Assembly: GCA_022059125.1 (NCBI GenBank)
Contig: JAEUWY010000016.1
Span: forward strand, 1,054,001-1,118,000
From: Corynespora cassiicola
Taxonomy: Eukaryota > Ascomycota > Dothideomycetes > Pleosporales > Corynesporascaceae
Reading direction: 5' to 3'
Length of the DNA stretch: 64,000 nucleotides
Shown here: in pieces, positions 47,208 to 60,282 of the stretch
Layout: every line of letters starts with the position of its first letter
Position numbering within the stretch: the stretch's first letter is position 1
Program-made: the position numbers and the translations under genes
Notes under the pieces: generated by a model
Told to the model about the DNA's origin: nothing
Database searches by the model: none
Seen by the model: only the letters and a program-made list of their open reading frames with translations

Positions 47208-48854
47208 ATACCGCATGTGACATATAGTGGGTCGGGGCTAGGATTCTGTCTCTTTTTCTAGGTTTTGGGTTGTAAAATAGCTCGGGATCCGATCTCGTAC
47301 GAGGCAGATATGGAGTCCATGTTGTGTATACGTGTTCATATATGCACACGATACCCGCCTCGGATATAGCGGACGGTGGGCGCATAGCGGACGGTGGGCG
47401 GATATGTTTATTGTTTCCGGGTCCGGGGTACAGGGCAGCTTTCTGGTATCGACCCCCGGATATATGCCCCCCCCTTGACAAGGCTCTGGTAATGAAAATT
47501 GTTGTATTTTCTTGTGCGTCACAAGCCTATCGATTTTCTCCGTACTGTCTGGTGCAGAGTGTTATAGTGAACTGTGGTGCAAATGTCTAGTTGACAATGG
47601 TTCATCTCAATGCGTATTCTCGAGGTAAAGCCGTGCCTACAACAGAGGCGAGGTGCAATACAGGTGCAATTAAGCTTCTGCAGCTCAAATCTCCGAACCG
47701 TAAATGTGCTGTTACGAACAGTCAGCGCAACGGCACCTAACAAACCCAAACATATCCATAGCGATTGGTAGTGCTGAGGAGCAGTGCCTCCTACAGGTTG
47801 GCGCTGCAGGAGTGCTCAGGTGGACCGTGCCCGAATTAGAGAGGTCGATCGTCTCGTTCCGTCTGGCCCGATTTCCCCAAATGCGACGATCAGCAGTGGC
47901 TAATGATCCTCAACACGTCAAGGATGCATATCACTAATTAAGCCCGCAATGCAGCTTGACAGAGGTGAAGCAGCGGCTTGTGCTAGAGCCGAACCTCGTA
48001 CGAGCCTCTCCCCACAGTCTCCGCCTCGCGTACCATGCGCGATGCAAGCTGCCAGTCACACATGCGCAAAAGTAACGAAGCACCTTGGTGTGAAGGGCAC
48101 ACTCTGAATACACGCAAATTAATCGCGTCCCGCCAGTTGCCGTGTCTACAGCTGCCTGACGAATAGTAGATGCCCAAGATTTGGCTTCCCCTCTCTAAAA
48201 GTTAACCTCATATTGGCACATGCCCTCCTCGTCACAATCAAATACCGAGATGCGAGTCGTCAGCACTGCCAGAAGTCTAGCATCAATAATGAATGCAAAT
48301 ACATCATGGTGCTGATGAGTGGCCTTACCAGACTTACCTAAATGGTCGTCGAACGAAGCTTTCTTGTGGCGTCGCTGACGTTTGGTCGTCCTGGTCGGTG
48401 TAACCATCGTGGGTTAACTGCTTGAGCTGGCCTCACGCCCTCGCTTGAACCCTGCATCGACGGGCTTAAGGTCGGCCGGAGAAGAGCGTCTACCCCAGGG
48501 GATTGGTTCGGCCGTGACATGGCCGTGAACCTAGCCGGTCGAACTTGCGCCCGAACTTGGCTGCTAGATGATCCACTCACGAATGGAGACTTCGTGCGGA
48601 CTAACTGAGATCGCCGGTGCCAACTCCATGTTTTAAGGTGACATCAGGCCGTAGTGGCTCTATATAAGACCGAGGTGAACGTACGACAACAAGGCAGTGC
48701 ACTCCGTGTTAAACGTATCACTGGGACATCGATTCACTTCTGTGGTGACTGTTCGTCACATCCATCCCTTTTTCCCCGTCCTTAAATCCAGACGAAAACC
48801 CTATTTGATTTTTCCCACATCGCATACCGAAACGTCTTTCTATACCTACCCGGC
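47208..48854. other. Intergenic, 1.65 kb
   Basis: Between the small membrane gene and the P450. Contains an 18-bp tandem repeat at 47366. Otherwise no ORF or RNA I can support. Confidence 0.5.
47366..47401. repeat. 18-bp tandem duplication
   Basis: ATAGCGGACGGTGGGCG repeated twice with an 18-bp period, flanked on both sides by GGATAT. Confidence 0.8.
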
Positions 48855-50769
48855 ATGGAGACGAATGAATTTCACCTTTTTAGCCCTGCGGGCATTATTC
48901 TCTCCGCGGGTGTCTTTGTATCCTTTGTAAGTAGAAAACTTCTATACATGACCTTTCTCCATAGCTCAAATGTGTCGATGAGGTGGCAAAAACCATGGAC
49001 TCAGTGCTAACGACGGCCAGTGCATATTATATACTGTGGGGACCGCGATATACAATACATGGTTTCACCCTTTGTCCCACATCCCTGGCCCAAAGTTATC
49101 AAGCGCCTCAGCAATACCGTACATCATACACACTCGAAACGGGACCAATGTCAACTGGATTAAACAACTACACGAAAAGTATGGCGACGTCGTTCGGGTA
49201 GCACCTACGGAGCTGTCCTTCATATCCGGCGAATCGGCATGGCAGGATATTTATGGCTTTCGTACCGGAAAACACAAGACACCTCCCTACCTGAAGGATC
49301 GCAATTGGTACCCCATTCCAGTGAATGGCGTATACAGCGTAATTGTTGCCGATGAAGAAGGTCATTCACGTATGCGAAGGAATCTGTCTCATGCTTTCAG
49401 CGAGCGGGCGCTCAAAGAGCAAGAGGGCCTCATCCAGTCACTGGTCAATTTGTTCATCCAACGACTACATGAAGAAGTCGAGGAGGGCAGGCCTGCTGTA
49501 GACATCATGCGCTGGTACAACTACGCCACCTTTGACATCATAGCCGATCTTACCTTTGGAGAATCACTACATTGTCTTCGCGACAAGGGATACCATCCGT
49601 GGGTCAATCTGGTATTTTCCTCCATCAAAGCGACACCCCTCATCGCAGGAAGGCGCAAATACCCGATGTTGGATTATTATGACCGCTTTATCGGCATGTT
49701 CGGCGAATCGAACACGAATGAAACTGTTCGCAAGCGCATCGAGTTCTTCCGTGTTGCAGCGTCAAAGGTCTCAGCGCGTCTAGAGAGCGAGGGAGACCGC
49801 CCAGATTTTATGTCACACATCATCAAGAACCAGGCCACAGAAGCCAAAGCCCTGACCAGAGAAGAACTGGACTCGAATGCGGTCGTCTTCCTCATCGCGG
49901 GTAGTGAGACCACGGCGACTTTGTTGAGCGGCGTCACCTACTTGCTTCTCAGGAACCCCGACACATACGCCAAGTTGGTGCATGAGATTAGAACAAGGTT
50001 CCACCACTACGATGATATCACTATCGACGCGGCCAACAGGTGCGAGTACATGATTGCCGTCCTCCAGGAAGCCCTGAGATACTACCCCCCAGTCGCCACT
50101 GGCTTCCCTCGCGTAGTCCCCGCCGGCGGCGACACAATCTCGGGCCGTTACATTCCCCAAGGCGTAAGTTTTCACCCTCTTTACACCTTCCCCTATTCCA
50201 CCACATCAGAGCAGTAGGAGCTAATACTGACCTACGCCCATCAGACCTCGGTCTATATGTCCCAGCACGCCGCCAATCACTCCTCGCGCAACTGGACCGA
50301 CCCAGAGCGCTTCGCCCCTGAGCGCTGGCTCGGCGACGAGCGCTACAAAGACGACAACCGCGCTTCGCTGAACCCCTTCTCCTTCGGCCCCCGCAACTGC
50401 CTCGGGAAAAAGTAAGCACTTGTCTTTCTCCCCCCCCCCCCATTTCCCCGCATTCTCGCACGACACAGCGATCAACAGACACACTACTGTGGTGTTTTTC
50501 TAGCCATGTGATGCTTGGCCTGTAGATCGATTGTGTGTGTCAGCGAGGACGTGAATAGTGACACGTGTATAAGCGAATGGAGGGCCTGAAGCTAACGCTG
50601 TGGATTTAGTCTTGCGTTTGCGGAGATGCGCGTTATTCTTGCGAAGATTATTTTTAGCTTTGATATGGAGTTGCAGGACAAGGAGTTGGATTGGATTGGG
50701 GTGCAGAAGGTGTTTGCGCTATGGGAGAAGCCGGCGTTGAATGTTAAGTTGACGCCTGTGCAGCGGTGA
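48855..50769 (+). CDS. Cytochrome P450 monooxygenase (fungal, CYP3A-like clan)
   Basis: Membrane-anchored haem monooxygenase of the ER. Four exons: 48855-48926, 49021-50163, 50245-50411 and 50610-50769, giving 513 residues. The N-terminal anchor is [20 protein letters not shown], then [12 protein letters not shown]-helix [13 protein letters not shown] (about 315-327), ExxR EALR at 374-377, and the haem loop [11 protein letters not shown] with Cys457, all intact. The third intron is 198 bp with a run of 13 C. The sequence type resembles benzoate 4-monooxygenase/isotrichodermin hydroxylase-like P450s of fungal secondary metabolism, but no synthase gene lies nearby, so the substrate is open. Its order is 3' of a small membrane gene on the same strand. 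Confidence 0.93.
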
Positions 50770-51642
50770 GAGGTTGCAAGGGATACAGGAGGGTGGTATG
50801 AAGGAATCTTTTTAGCGAAAACGAAATTGATTGGCTGCTGGATCTGAAGTAAATTGTGGTTGGGGTGTAGGGCAGAGGTGAAGATGTGGTTTTTCATGGC
50901 CATGGAATATCATGAGTCAGATTATTTATCACATGTTTTCCAAGACTGACATACATCTTTGTACACAGATGTGCAGACTAATACATTCCTGTTGTGATAG
51001 TGAATATCTGGCTTGTATATATGCGGCAGAATATGGCGGGATCCCGAATGATCGGAAGTCGCCTCTGTTTCTGATCCTGAATCCCCATACAACCCCACGG
51101 ATATATGCATCAATTTGGTTAGCTTTTGGTATACTGTAGTGTACATGGTTACTAACTATTCATTAGTAAGTCATGTTTGCCTCAACGCAGCGAGGCCAAG
51201 TCTATCAAAAATGCCCAGCTGGGTGCCCCTTTCGACTTTTGTCTTGGCTCATAGTCTTCGTGCAACAGATTTGCTCGTAAGTGATTAAGAGTAGATACCA
51301 AGCGTCAAGCATTCACATGTAATTACATAACTGAGTTGGGTCTGCGTCTGTAATTAAGGCTTGTAGGAAGACATCGTGGATGGTTCTTGCATCATAGCGG
51401 CACTAGATTCTGAGGTAGCACCAAGGTGCAACGGGATCCCTCACATCAACATAGAAAATAGCTATGTTAGTGATGATTATATAGACATAGATCCCTCTCC
51501 ACAACCCAACAAAAAGCCTTGTTATTTTTACCTATCCTCATAGGATATGTGTTACAAATGCTCTCAATGAAAGGAAAAAGATAAGTATGATTTTGTTGAA
51601 TATTCAGATCCGATTGGATTCATTTCTGACAGATCAATGGCC
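50770..51642. other. Intergenic, 0.9 kb
   Basis: P450 3' flank, AT-rich. No supported gene. Confidence 0.45.
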
Positions 51643-52140
51643 TTAAGGCTTGAAGTCCTCTACATAAATGCAAATGTCGGTGTTCGCTTCATATTGTGGA
51701 GCATACGATCTTTGCACCAGTGGACGAATTGTTGACGATGAGTAGCTCACCCAGGGTTCAATCAAAAATGAAGTATCGTAGCAAGGGCAATTTCTACATT
51801 TCTTTGAGTCACGGGAAGCTCTGACAATCGTGAAGGTGGAAAGTACTTCGCCAACATGGGAGATACGGGTAATTTTAGATAAGGAGCGAGGACGCGAGCC
51901 TCTCAACTCGGCCATTGGAAAACGCCGATGCGCTAAGATCTGATGAGGCAGGTCGTTCCCTGAATCAAGCTTTTCGTAAGCCCGATCGCCTCCTTGTCAT
52001 AGAGCTTGGGTATTAGCTTATCTTTCCCTCCAATAAAGAGCACACGTGCGACTGTGTAATTCCCATCTCTGTAGAATGGTCCGAAAACGAGTGAGCCAGC
52101 GCCGAGCTCCGAAGCCTATAATAGGACCGTCTGGAGCCTC
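51643..52140 (-). pseudogene. Possible frameshifted relic of an unknown gene
   Basis: Three stretches with protein-like translations follow each other on the minus strand but in different frames: [11 protein letters not shown] (from about 52192), then [18 protein letters not shown] and VARVLFIGGKDKLIPKLY (about 52120-51980), then YEKLDSGNDLPHQILAHRR running to a stop at 51643 (EDFKP). Each is free of stops only locally. The pattern suggests a decayed coding sequence with two frame breaks rather than introns, since no adequate splice distance exists between them. I do not recognise the family, and chance open frames are the alternative. The 5' part overlaps the nucleotidase leader on the other strand. 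Confidence 0.3.
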
Positions 52141-52179
52141 CTTTTTCATCTCGATATCGTCGTTTTCGCCTTCTTCAGA

Positions 52180-54382
52180 ATGCGGCCTCTTGTCCCTGGA
52201 GTTTTCGCGGCGGTGTCGGCGGTCGTATCGGCCTGTGGAGGAGATCACAGTTGCTATGGCCCGTTGAAAGATGATGTGGTCCTGACGCGCCTGGTCCCAC
52301 GCATGCAGCCGGATGCGCAGAACGCCACTTCAGGGCCGAAAGGACCCCTCGAATGGGGTCAAATCAACTTCTTGCATACCACCGATACTCATGGATGGCT
52401 TGAAGGACACGTCAAAGAACAGAACTATGGTGCGGATTGGGGAGATTACGTGAGCTTCACGAAACACATGAAGCAGAAGGCTCGCAAACTTGGTGTGGAT
52501 CTTTTGCTGATTGATACTGGGGTAGGTGACCACTTTTTTCTTCTTGCATACAGTGCAGGTTGACAGTCGTAGGATTTGCATGATGGCGCTGGCCTTAGCG
52601 ACGCCACGTCCCCGAATGGAAATATCAGCAACGCCATCTTCGAGAACGTCGATTATGACCTGCTGGCCATTGGAAACCACGAGCTCTACGTTACTGAGAT
52701 TGCCTACGAAACTTTCAACAACTTTTCCAAAGTGTATGGAGATAGATATCTGACTAGCAATGTTCAAATCATCAACCCTGCAACAGGCCAGTATGAATAT
52801 ATTGGCCACCAATATCGTTATTTCACTACAGAGCAAGGTATGAATGTTGACGAGACTTCAGCGTCACATCTAAAGACTAGCAGGTCTCCGTATCATGGCT
52901 TTTGGTGTTCTTTTTGACTTCAAGGGCAACTCCAATGTTTCCAAGGTTATCACGGCAGCCGAAATGGTCCAACAATCGTGGTTCAAAGAGGCTGTCAACT
53001 CCACAAAGCCAATTGATCTGTTCGTAGTCATTGGACATAATGCAGCTCGAGCAACAGACTCCACTAGCACGATGGGCACTGTTTTCAGCGCCATCCGAAA
53101 TGAAAGGCCAGATACGCCGATCCAGATCTTTGGCGGGCACACCCATATCCGCGACTTTATGGTTTACGACAACAAGGCAACGGGAATTGAATCTGGTGAG
53201 TTTGGTTACTTTTCTAGGCAATAATTCCTAAATTTCAGTCTAGGCCGCTATTGTGAAACTCTTGGTTGGGTGGCCATGTCTGGCATCAAGTCGAAGACCT
53301 GCAAAGCGAAACAAAATCCAAAGGGTGTGCCCCATCCTACTCGCAGCGCAGTGCATGTGTCATCCACGGCTACAGGTAGCTCTGTCGCACATCTGCCATC
53401 GTCGACCACCCCTTCAGATGTCAGGTATGCTCGACGCTACTTGGACTGGAATCGCTTGACTTTTGCATACCATGCTGAGGGCAGCCAGCCCTACGCTTCC
53501 TTCGATACGCAAAAGGGCAAGGCGGTGACCAACGAGATAACCGCGCAACGTGCAAAGCTCAATTTGACGAGCCTTTACGGATGCGCCCCGCAAACATACT
53601 GCATGTACTGCAAGCCGTTCCTGGAGGACGGAAACATTTTCCAGCTTCTCCAGACCGCACTCGCTACCGTTGTGGTGAACGAAACCCGGAAGGATACCCC
53701 TCGATTGATCATCATCAACACCGGCAGTGTCCGTTTCGATCTTGCCAAGGGGCCTTTTACTTACGATGATTCCTTCATTGTTTCGCCTTTCGCGGACGCA
53801 TTCCAGTATCTTGCCGACGTACCCTACGAGCAAGCCTCAAAAGTAATCGACATTCTCAACGCTGGCCCTTTCCAGAAGAAGAGGCGGGATCTTGAAACTG
53901 CTGACTTTGGCTTCAATCCTATCCTTGCCGATCGAGACACCTGCATCGATCCTCCGCTCACATTCCTCAACGATGGACCGACACGGCGATCAATGCAAGG
54001 TGGTCGCCTCATCCGCCGCCAATCTACCGATGCTACCCCGGGATACACAACGACGGACGACTTTGGAACCGACGGAGATGACACTATCCACTCGGTCATC
54101 CCGCACTATAACCAGCCCAATGACCTCCAGGCCAACGCTTCTCTCCCCGCTGACGGGTCTACTCCAGAAACTGTGGACCTTGTGTTTCTGGATTTCATTT
54201 CGAGTTATATCATCAATGCTCTCAACCAGCCTGATGTCGGCGGAAGCTACTCGCAGAGTCAGGTTTCGTATTATATGGATAAGAGCTTTACTACCAACAG
54301 CTATCTCCCTGCTTATGCCAAGATTGCATGGCAGGACAGTGTACCGGATTGTCCCGTCGGAACCGGCATTGGCAGCTCGTAG
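52180..54382 (+). CDS. Secreted 5'-nucleotidase/calcineurin-like metallophosphatase
   Basis: Two-metal phosphoesterase, probably a nucleotidase of the vacuole or exterior (yeast YHR202W/Smn1 group). Four exons: 52180-52521, 52573-52837, 52884-53195 and 53244-54382, giving 685 residues. N-terminal signal peptide [20 protein letters not shown]. Metal motifs in order: LHTTDTHGW (D69, H71), IDTGDLHDG across exon 1/2, AIGNHELY (~148), VIGHNAA and FGGHTHIRD (~290). The C-terminal half is the 5'-nucleotidase domain with [20 protein letters not shown] and FVVSPF-like substrate loop [10 protein letters not shown]. Several N-x-S/T sites and Cys fit secretion. The first intron uses donor GTAGGT. No GPI-type tail seen. 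Confidence 0.92.
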
Positions 54383-55164
54383 ACGGTTCCCTATGTAATA
54401 TAGGCATGAAATCTTGTAGTTTCTGTGAATGTCTATCTACAAAATTTAATATTCCTCAGTACTAACTTCATTAAGAATCATTTCCAGATACATATACTGT
54501 TCTATATACTTAACAATACCATAGTCCTCTTATGGTAATCTACAATAGAATGGCAGTATTAGTAATTGGGCACGAGTTGATGAGCGAATATATCATTGCT
54601 ACTTCAGCGGTCATTCCAATGTACTTGTGCTCGCGCAAAGCCAACAAGATACATTTCATTCGTCTTTCTGAGCTTATATATCACTAGCAAAGCGTAAGGT
54701 ACAATAAGGGGTATCACGAAACTAAACAATAGACTTCAGGATTCGAGCTCGTGTATGATACTCTTCAAGTTGGATGGTTTCATTCGTAGAATAATTAGTT
54801 GCTGGATGGCATTACCTGTTCCTGGATATGAGCTGTCTCATCGAGACCAAAGATTCATGGTTAAGCGAGACTATATACTTGGCAAACTTTCTGTGTCTCC
54901 GGGCATTGTTTAAGGGTAGCCCTTGTGTATCTGTTTGCGATTTAGGACCCCAGTGCGCGTGTGATTTTGCTTTTTCCATTTGAATACTTGGCAAAAGAGG
55001 GGTTGGCTAGATGAACGTCGTTGTTCTTACCAACAACAGCTGTACTAAGGATAACGAAGTTGCACCCTTCACAGAAGTCTTCTAATATACCACTTTACAA
55101 AACTTCCCTCAAATCACCTATCATCCGGTTTCCCAAGTCCTGCGGATAAGTCACCAGAGTCCTA
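54383..55164. other. Intergenic, 0.8 kb
   Basis: AT-rich 3' flank of the nucleotidase and 5' flank of the broken ZZ-HET gene. No supported gene. Confidence 0.45.
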
Positions 55165-57954
55165 ATGGCTCACTCTAGTCCTCTGGAGCCTCTTTGCTTC
55201 GTGCACGACAAGGACCTGAGATAATCTCGCGAGGCTGTATGCAATATATGTAACGAAAAATGCCTGTATGGTATCAAATACAGCTGCACAGAATGCCCAA
55301 ATTTCCATATCTGCGACGCATGCTTTGGTGCACAGAACTACACACACGCAGACCATGAGTTCGTCGAGGTAGACCTGGCCTACTTGATGAAGAAATTCAG
55401 GAAGAGCATTAATAAAATGTTACGGGATGGTGAATCGTTCGTAAGGGAGAATACCCGCTGTTATACGTGCCTCGATCATCGGCCGGGCAAATTTGATCCA
55501 GCATGGATGGGGCGTGATTCAGAACAAAACGATTATCGATCTCAGGATGTTTTGGATCTTTCCAGTCTTTCACAAGAGCAAAAGTCAATATGGAATGAAC
55601 TACAAAAAGAGATGGGTCTCAAGCCTAAATACGCGTTCTTTCTGCTACATCGGTACGGTTGGAACTCAAAAGAAGCGGCACAGGGTTTCTACAGCGAATT
55701 CGACGCAGATACGAAACTAGGTGGCACAACCATCTTGAAGCTTGAGAGAGCTGATTTTTGGATGTCTGACCATGAAATCTACATGTCTGATTTAGCACGG
55801 TCCGGAGAGAAGGGATGCCAGCTGTGTTCCTTGGTCTACAGAGACTTAGCAACTGCTGAACCATTCATGGTAACAGCCGATTCAAGCATTCAAATGGTCA
55901 TAACCCCTACACATATCCGCACAAATGGTCCTCGAAACGAAGCCAGAGATGAGAGTGATATGTGGAAATGGTACTTCCACGCTCTTCCTGGGATTCAACC
56001 ACCTTGACCTTCTTTGACCTCACGGAACTACCCAGACCACTTTTCGTCCAGTAGATGTTTCGATACCATCAAAGATTGGATCAGAGAATGTGACACAAGC
56101 CATGGCGACCACCGTTGCTCTCCGAAAGATACCCCACTACCTCATCGTCTTCTTGCTTTGGGTAGCCATGTTGATGAACCCACTCTGAGACTGGTGAACA
56201 CCGAAAATAGTACTTATGGTCGCTACATTGCCCTCAGCCACTGTTGGGGATCCATACCTACCGTCAAAACGTTGAATTCGAACATCGCTGCCATGTGTCA
56301 AGGTATCAACTTGGAGGATTTACCGAAGACATTTATCGATGCAGTCTACTGTGCACGCATGTTAAACGTAAAATATCTATGGATCGACTCTCTATGTATA
56401 ATCCAGGATAATGTCCTAGATTGGCAAGTAGAATCCGCCAAAATGTGTCTCTATTACCAGAGTGCATGGCTCGTCATCATAGCTGCCTCTGGCGAGGGAG
56501 ACACTGATGGATTCCTGGGATATAGAAATCAGAGATACCAAGGCATTGCACTGGAGTCAGAGTGCGATAGTGGCAAATTCGATGTTTGCATACACCGCAC
56601 TATTCCCCATGTTGATTCTATGGGAGATCTCGAAAGTGGATTTACACGTTTAAGAGCATGGTGCTTACAGGAACAAGTCCTGGCCCGTCGCAGTGTCATT
56701 TTTCATATGATGGAGATGGTTTGGGAGTGCCATTCCGGCATGAAGTGTGAATGTGGACAGGGCAATCTGGCGTTTGAGTTCAATAGTGCAGTCTCCAACG
56801 CAGAGCAGCATGGAATAACCGATGAAAAAAAACACGATCTATCGGAGGTTCATCATTATGGCATAAAGATATATTTTGTGGAAAGAGCTAGGTTGAGAAA
56901 TTTTGGTCAAGAATGGAAATACTTCGGCAAGCCTTACACCTGGTTCAAATCAGACTCCATCGTCTATGAAGAATGGAGATTTCTGACTGTACCTTTATAC
57001 TCCGAGCGCTTATTGACTAAGATCGAGGATAGGCTTCCAGCGCTATCAGGTGTAGTAGAACTAGTGGCATTCCAGATAAAAGACCGCTATCTGGCTGGAA
57101 TATGGAGCCGAGATATTCGGCTCGGGCTACTTTGGGAATTGAGGAGTGGCGTGAAGAAAGGACCAGCTATGAGTCGTCCCATAGCACCTTCTTTCTCATG
57201 GGCATCTGTTAACGAAATTGTTTCCTACTATGTTCCCGGGGGTATCATTGAAGAGGGTCCAAACTTTGCACCGTTTGGAGATACAAATATCCGACTGATA
57301 GATTCGTCTTTCAGTTTGGCAGGCTCAAAAGAATATGGAGCAGTCACTGGTGGTTTCATACAAGTATCGGAACTATTATCGCGCCTATTATTGACTTTGA
57401 GCAAAGGTCAACTGCATCTCAAAGTAATAGGAAGTGATGAAATAGCCCTGAATACCTGGTCATCTTTCAGTTCTGATACATATCTTGAGGCATCTATGTG
57501 CAGATATAAGGAAGGAAGATCAGAACTGACGGCTCGAAGGTCCCAAAAACCACTAGAGGATCAAGAGGATTTCGACATTCTGGTCGATTGTCTTATTGTG
57601 GCAGACTCCAAGCTTGCTTGCGACCATATGAAAACGACCCTTCCAGGAGCAGGAAAGTCTCTTTCAGACCCAGAGTCAGATGTTTCCAATCCAGAATCGA
57701 CTTCTTCGAAGTCAGAGCCAGCCCTTCCAGAACATGTGTCAACCATAGCAGAGTCAAATCAAGGAGTTTCTCTAGGGGATTATGGCGCGTTATACCGTTG
57801 CCTGGATTACGCTGTATTGATCCTCGGGAGAATTGAGCCTTGGAGAAATTCATGGCGCTATGAACGTCTTGGAAAGGCCGTTCTAGTATTTGAGCCAGAG
57901 GTTGCGAAGAGGTGGATTGGCAAAGCCGAGGAGAAGGAGATTATTATCTGTTGA
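55165..57954 (+). pseudogene. ZZ zinc finger-HET domain gene with two in-frame stop codons
   Basis: A single reading frame runs from ATG 55165 to the stop at 57952, broken by TAA at 55222 and TGA at 56005. Residues ~26-75 form a ZZ finger: CNICNEKC, YSCTECPNFHICDACF and THADH. Then comes a helical linker with GCQLCSLVYRDL, and after the second stop the HET core: YIALSHCWGSIP, DAVYCARMLNVKYLWIDSLC and YQSAWLVIIAASG, followed by LRAWCLQEQVLARRSV and a long C-terminus with a Ser/Glu/Pro-rich linker near 825-855. Both stops are one C-to-T change from Gln (CAA) or Arg (CGA), as RIP or spontaneous deamination would give. Alternatives: an in-frame 81-bp intron could remove the TGA, or the sequence may have errors. 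No split for the TAA is convincing. Confidence 0.78.
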
Positions 57955-58566
57955 CTGGACTCAGACGAGAATGACATGCGTACATATTATGACAGAATTG
58001 TTTCATTCCTAGAAAATCACTACCTGGCAGCTTCAGGGTGTCTTACAATACATGAACATATCTCTTCCCTCCTAGAACAACTTGATACCTACACAATGGT
58101 CACGTCCACACCCCAAAGCAATGCCTCAATAATAGAGTATTATATTGACTAGCACAGCGTAGCATAGCACATCATAGCAAGTCCCAAGCCCTAAAGCCCT
58201 AGACCTAATACAAAGATATCATCAACTGACCCCAACGCAACGCTCAGACGCATTGCCCCAATGAAAGGTTCCTACAGGCGTCCCGCACCCAGGGCGCACC
58301 CGCGCAGAAACAAAAAATATAACTCCAACGACGACAAACGATTTCTAGCAGCATGCACATACAGTCTACATTTCATAATCGTCGGCGTCGTCCCGAACCC
58401 GCATTCCCATGAAGCAAGCAAGCAGACCAACTCCCCTTTCCCAACCCAACCTGCCGTTCCCAAAAAAGGACGAAAGAATGGCAGGATATATATGGAAAGA
58501 ACGCCACCCATCAGCATCAGCACCAACACCCCACAAAGAAACCACCCCCCTCCCTTTGCCTCCTCT
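57955..58566. other. Convergent intergenic, 0.6 kb
   Basis: Between the ZZ-HET and DENND6 3' ends. AT-rich, then A/C-rich. No supported gene. Confidence 0.45.
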
Positions 58567-60282
58567 TCACCCCGCCGCTACAACCGTAGCCCCCGCCCCT
58601 AGCATCCCCGCACTCGCCTCATTCTCCAAACTGACCTTCATCTCCAGCCACGAATAAAAATTCGGCGACTGGCAAAACGTCTCATACAGGGAATCCCTAG
58701 CCCTATGGCGCTGAATGGGGCTCTGTCCGCGAAATTTGACGCTGGTGCCGTGCTTCGCGACGTTGTGCAAGAAATCTGCGACGGAGAAGCTGGCATAGCG
58801 GTTATTCCCGCCGGGAGAGACGACGCTGGAGGTGGCGAAGTAGCGGTTAATTGGGGCGACGAACTGGGCGGTGAGCTCGGCGAAGTGGCGGCGGATGAGG
58901 GGGCCCAGCTCGTGGGTCTGGTCGCCGAGCCGGAGGAGGGTTTCAATCTGGGAGACGATTGCGGACTCGGATTTGAGGAAGCGTTTGGAGGGGGTGTGGA
59001 CTTCGATGCCGCCGCCGGGGAGGTCGAGGAGGGCGTTGCGACTGGATTTGTGGTGAAGGGAGTGGTGGCGTTTTGTGGGGACGGGGCCGTCGAAGTTTTG
59101 GAGGTAGAGGATGTGTGGGCGCATGCGGTGGCTGCTCTCGGCGGCGGAGAGGATGCGTTTCAGCAGGAAGGGGTTTGTGATGCCGATGAGGAAGGGCCGT
59201 GGCTGGCCGCCGTCGATGCCAATGGACCGAAATTCCGATTGCATGGTCATATAAGGTTTTATGGTTCCGGCGTACGGGATCGGGCGGATCATGTCGAGCA
59301 GGGAGGACACAGCCTCACTGGCTAGCTGGGGGGACTTGGCGATGACGATGATGCTCTCGCAAAGGAGGAGCTTCTCGAAGAGGACGTAGAGGTCAGTGAT
59401 GCAGGGCATGAACTGCATTATCGTATCCCACGAGCCAATGGGCTCGTAGGCGTATATTGAGGTTGGCTTGTCGGAGATCAAGGGAGTCGGACCGGGTAAA
59501 CCTTGCAGTGGAAAGGCATGGTGAGGCGCAATGTCCAGAGTGATCATGGAACCGAAGAATGGCAGGTCGTGTCTTCCCACAGAGGGGGGTGGCCAGGCCA
59601 GCATCTGCGAGTAGGCGGCTTCCAGGGCAGTTGGGTCACTGATGACACCGGATTCTGTCATTTGGTGCAGGAGGCGGGTGTAGAAGGACAGAAAGTTGTG
59701 ATGAGATATCAGGACCAAGGTCCTCTGGTTGAAACTCCTCTTCATGGTATGGTCGAATTCTTGCCGGAAGACACAGCATCCATAGAAGTTGTTGGGGCTG
59801 CCATGGGGGGCCTGGGGGGAACTCAGAGTTATGTCAGGGGAGTTGTTGGTGATGGAGAAATTGAAGGCGAGGTCTTCTGCAGTCTCGGTGTTCTGCTGTT
59901 CGGGGAAGCTGGGCACAGCTTAGAGAGATATCACGTAAGAATTGTGACAGCCGCATTACCTATTAAAACAGATGGCGGTCAAGTCTGTGTGGGAGAAGGG
60001 CACACTGGGCGGGTAGAGGATTTCTATTTCTGGGCCTGCTACACTCAATTTCTGTTTTTTGTGCACAACGGAGGCAACGCACCTATGTCGACGTTGAAAT
60101 TGCACACGATGCTGACCGTCATGTGAGCTGGAAGGCAATATCAAAAAAGTAGAGGGAGCGTCTTACAAAGCAACGGCCCAATTCTGAAAGCCCGTCGACG
60201 GGGCGATGATTCTGGTCTCCATGGCTTCGGAATGCCGGGAGCGTCTGTGAGGGTGCAGGATCTTATTCTTGAGCTTTTCCAT
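58567..60282 (-). CDS. DENN domain protein of the DENND6 family
   Basis: Rab guanine-nucleotide exchange factor-type protein acting on endosomes (animal DENND6 activates Rab14). Four exons: 60167-60282, 60083-60111 (only 29 nt), 59960-60035 and 58567-59908, giving 520 residues. The upstream DENN block is rebuilt across three junctions: IVCNFNVDIGPEIEILYPP and ICFNSFPEQQ, then NFYGCCVFRQEFD and SFNQRTLVLISHHNFLSFYT. The core DENN region has DLYVLFEKLLLCESIIVIA. The 3' splice site for the 29-nt exon was chosen to restore VCNFNVDIG and gives a 55-bp intron. Start ATG 60282. The gene is head-to-head with VAC14, also a vacuole/endosome gene. Confidence 0.87.
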
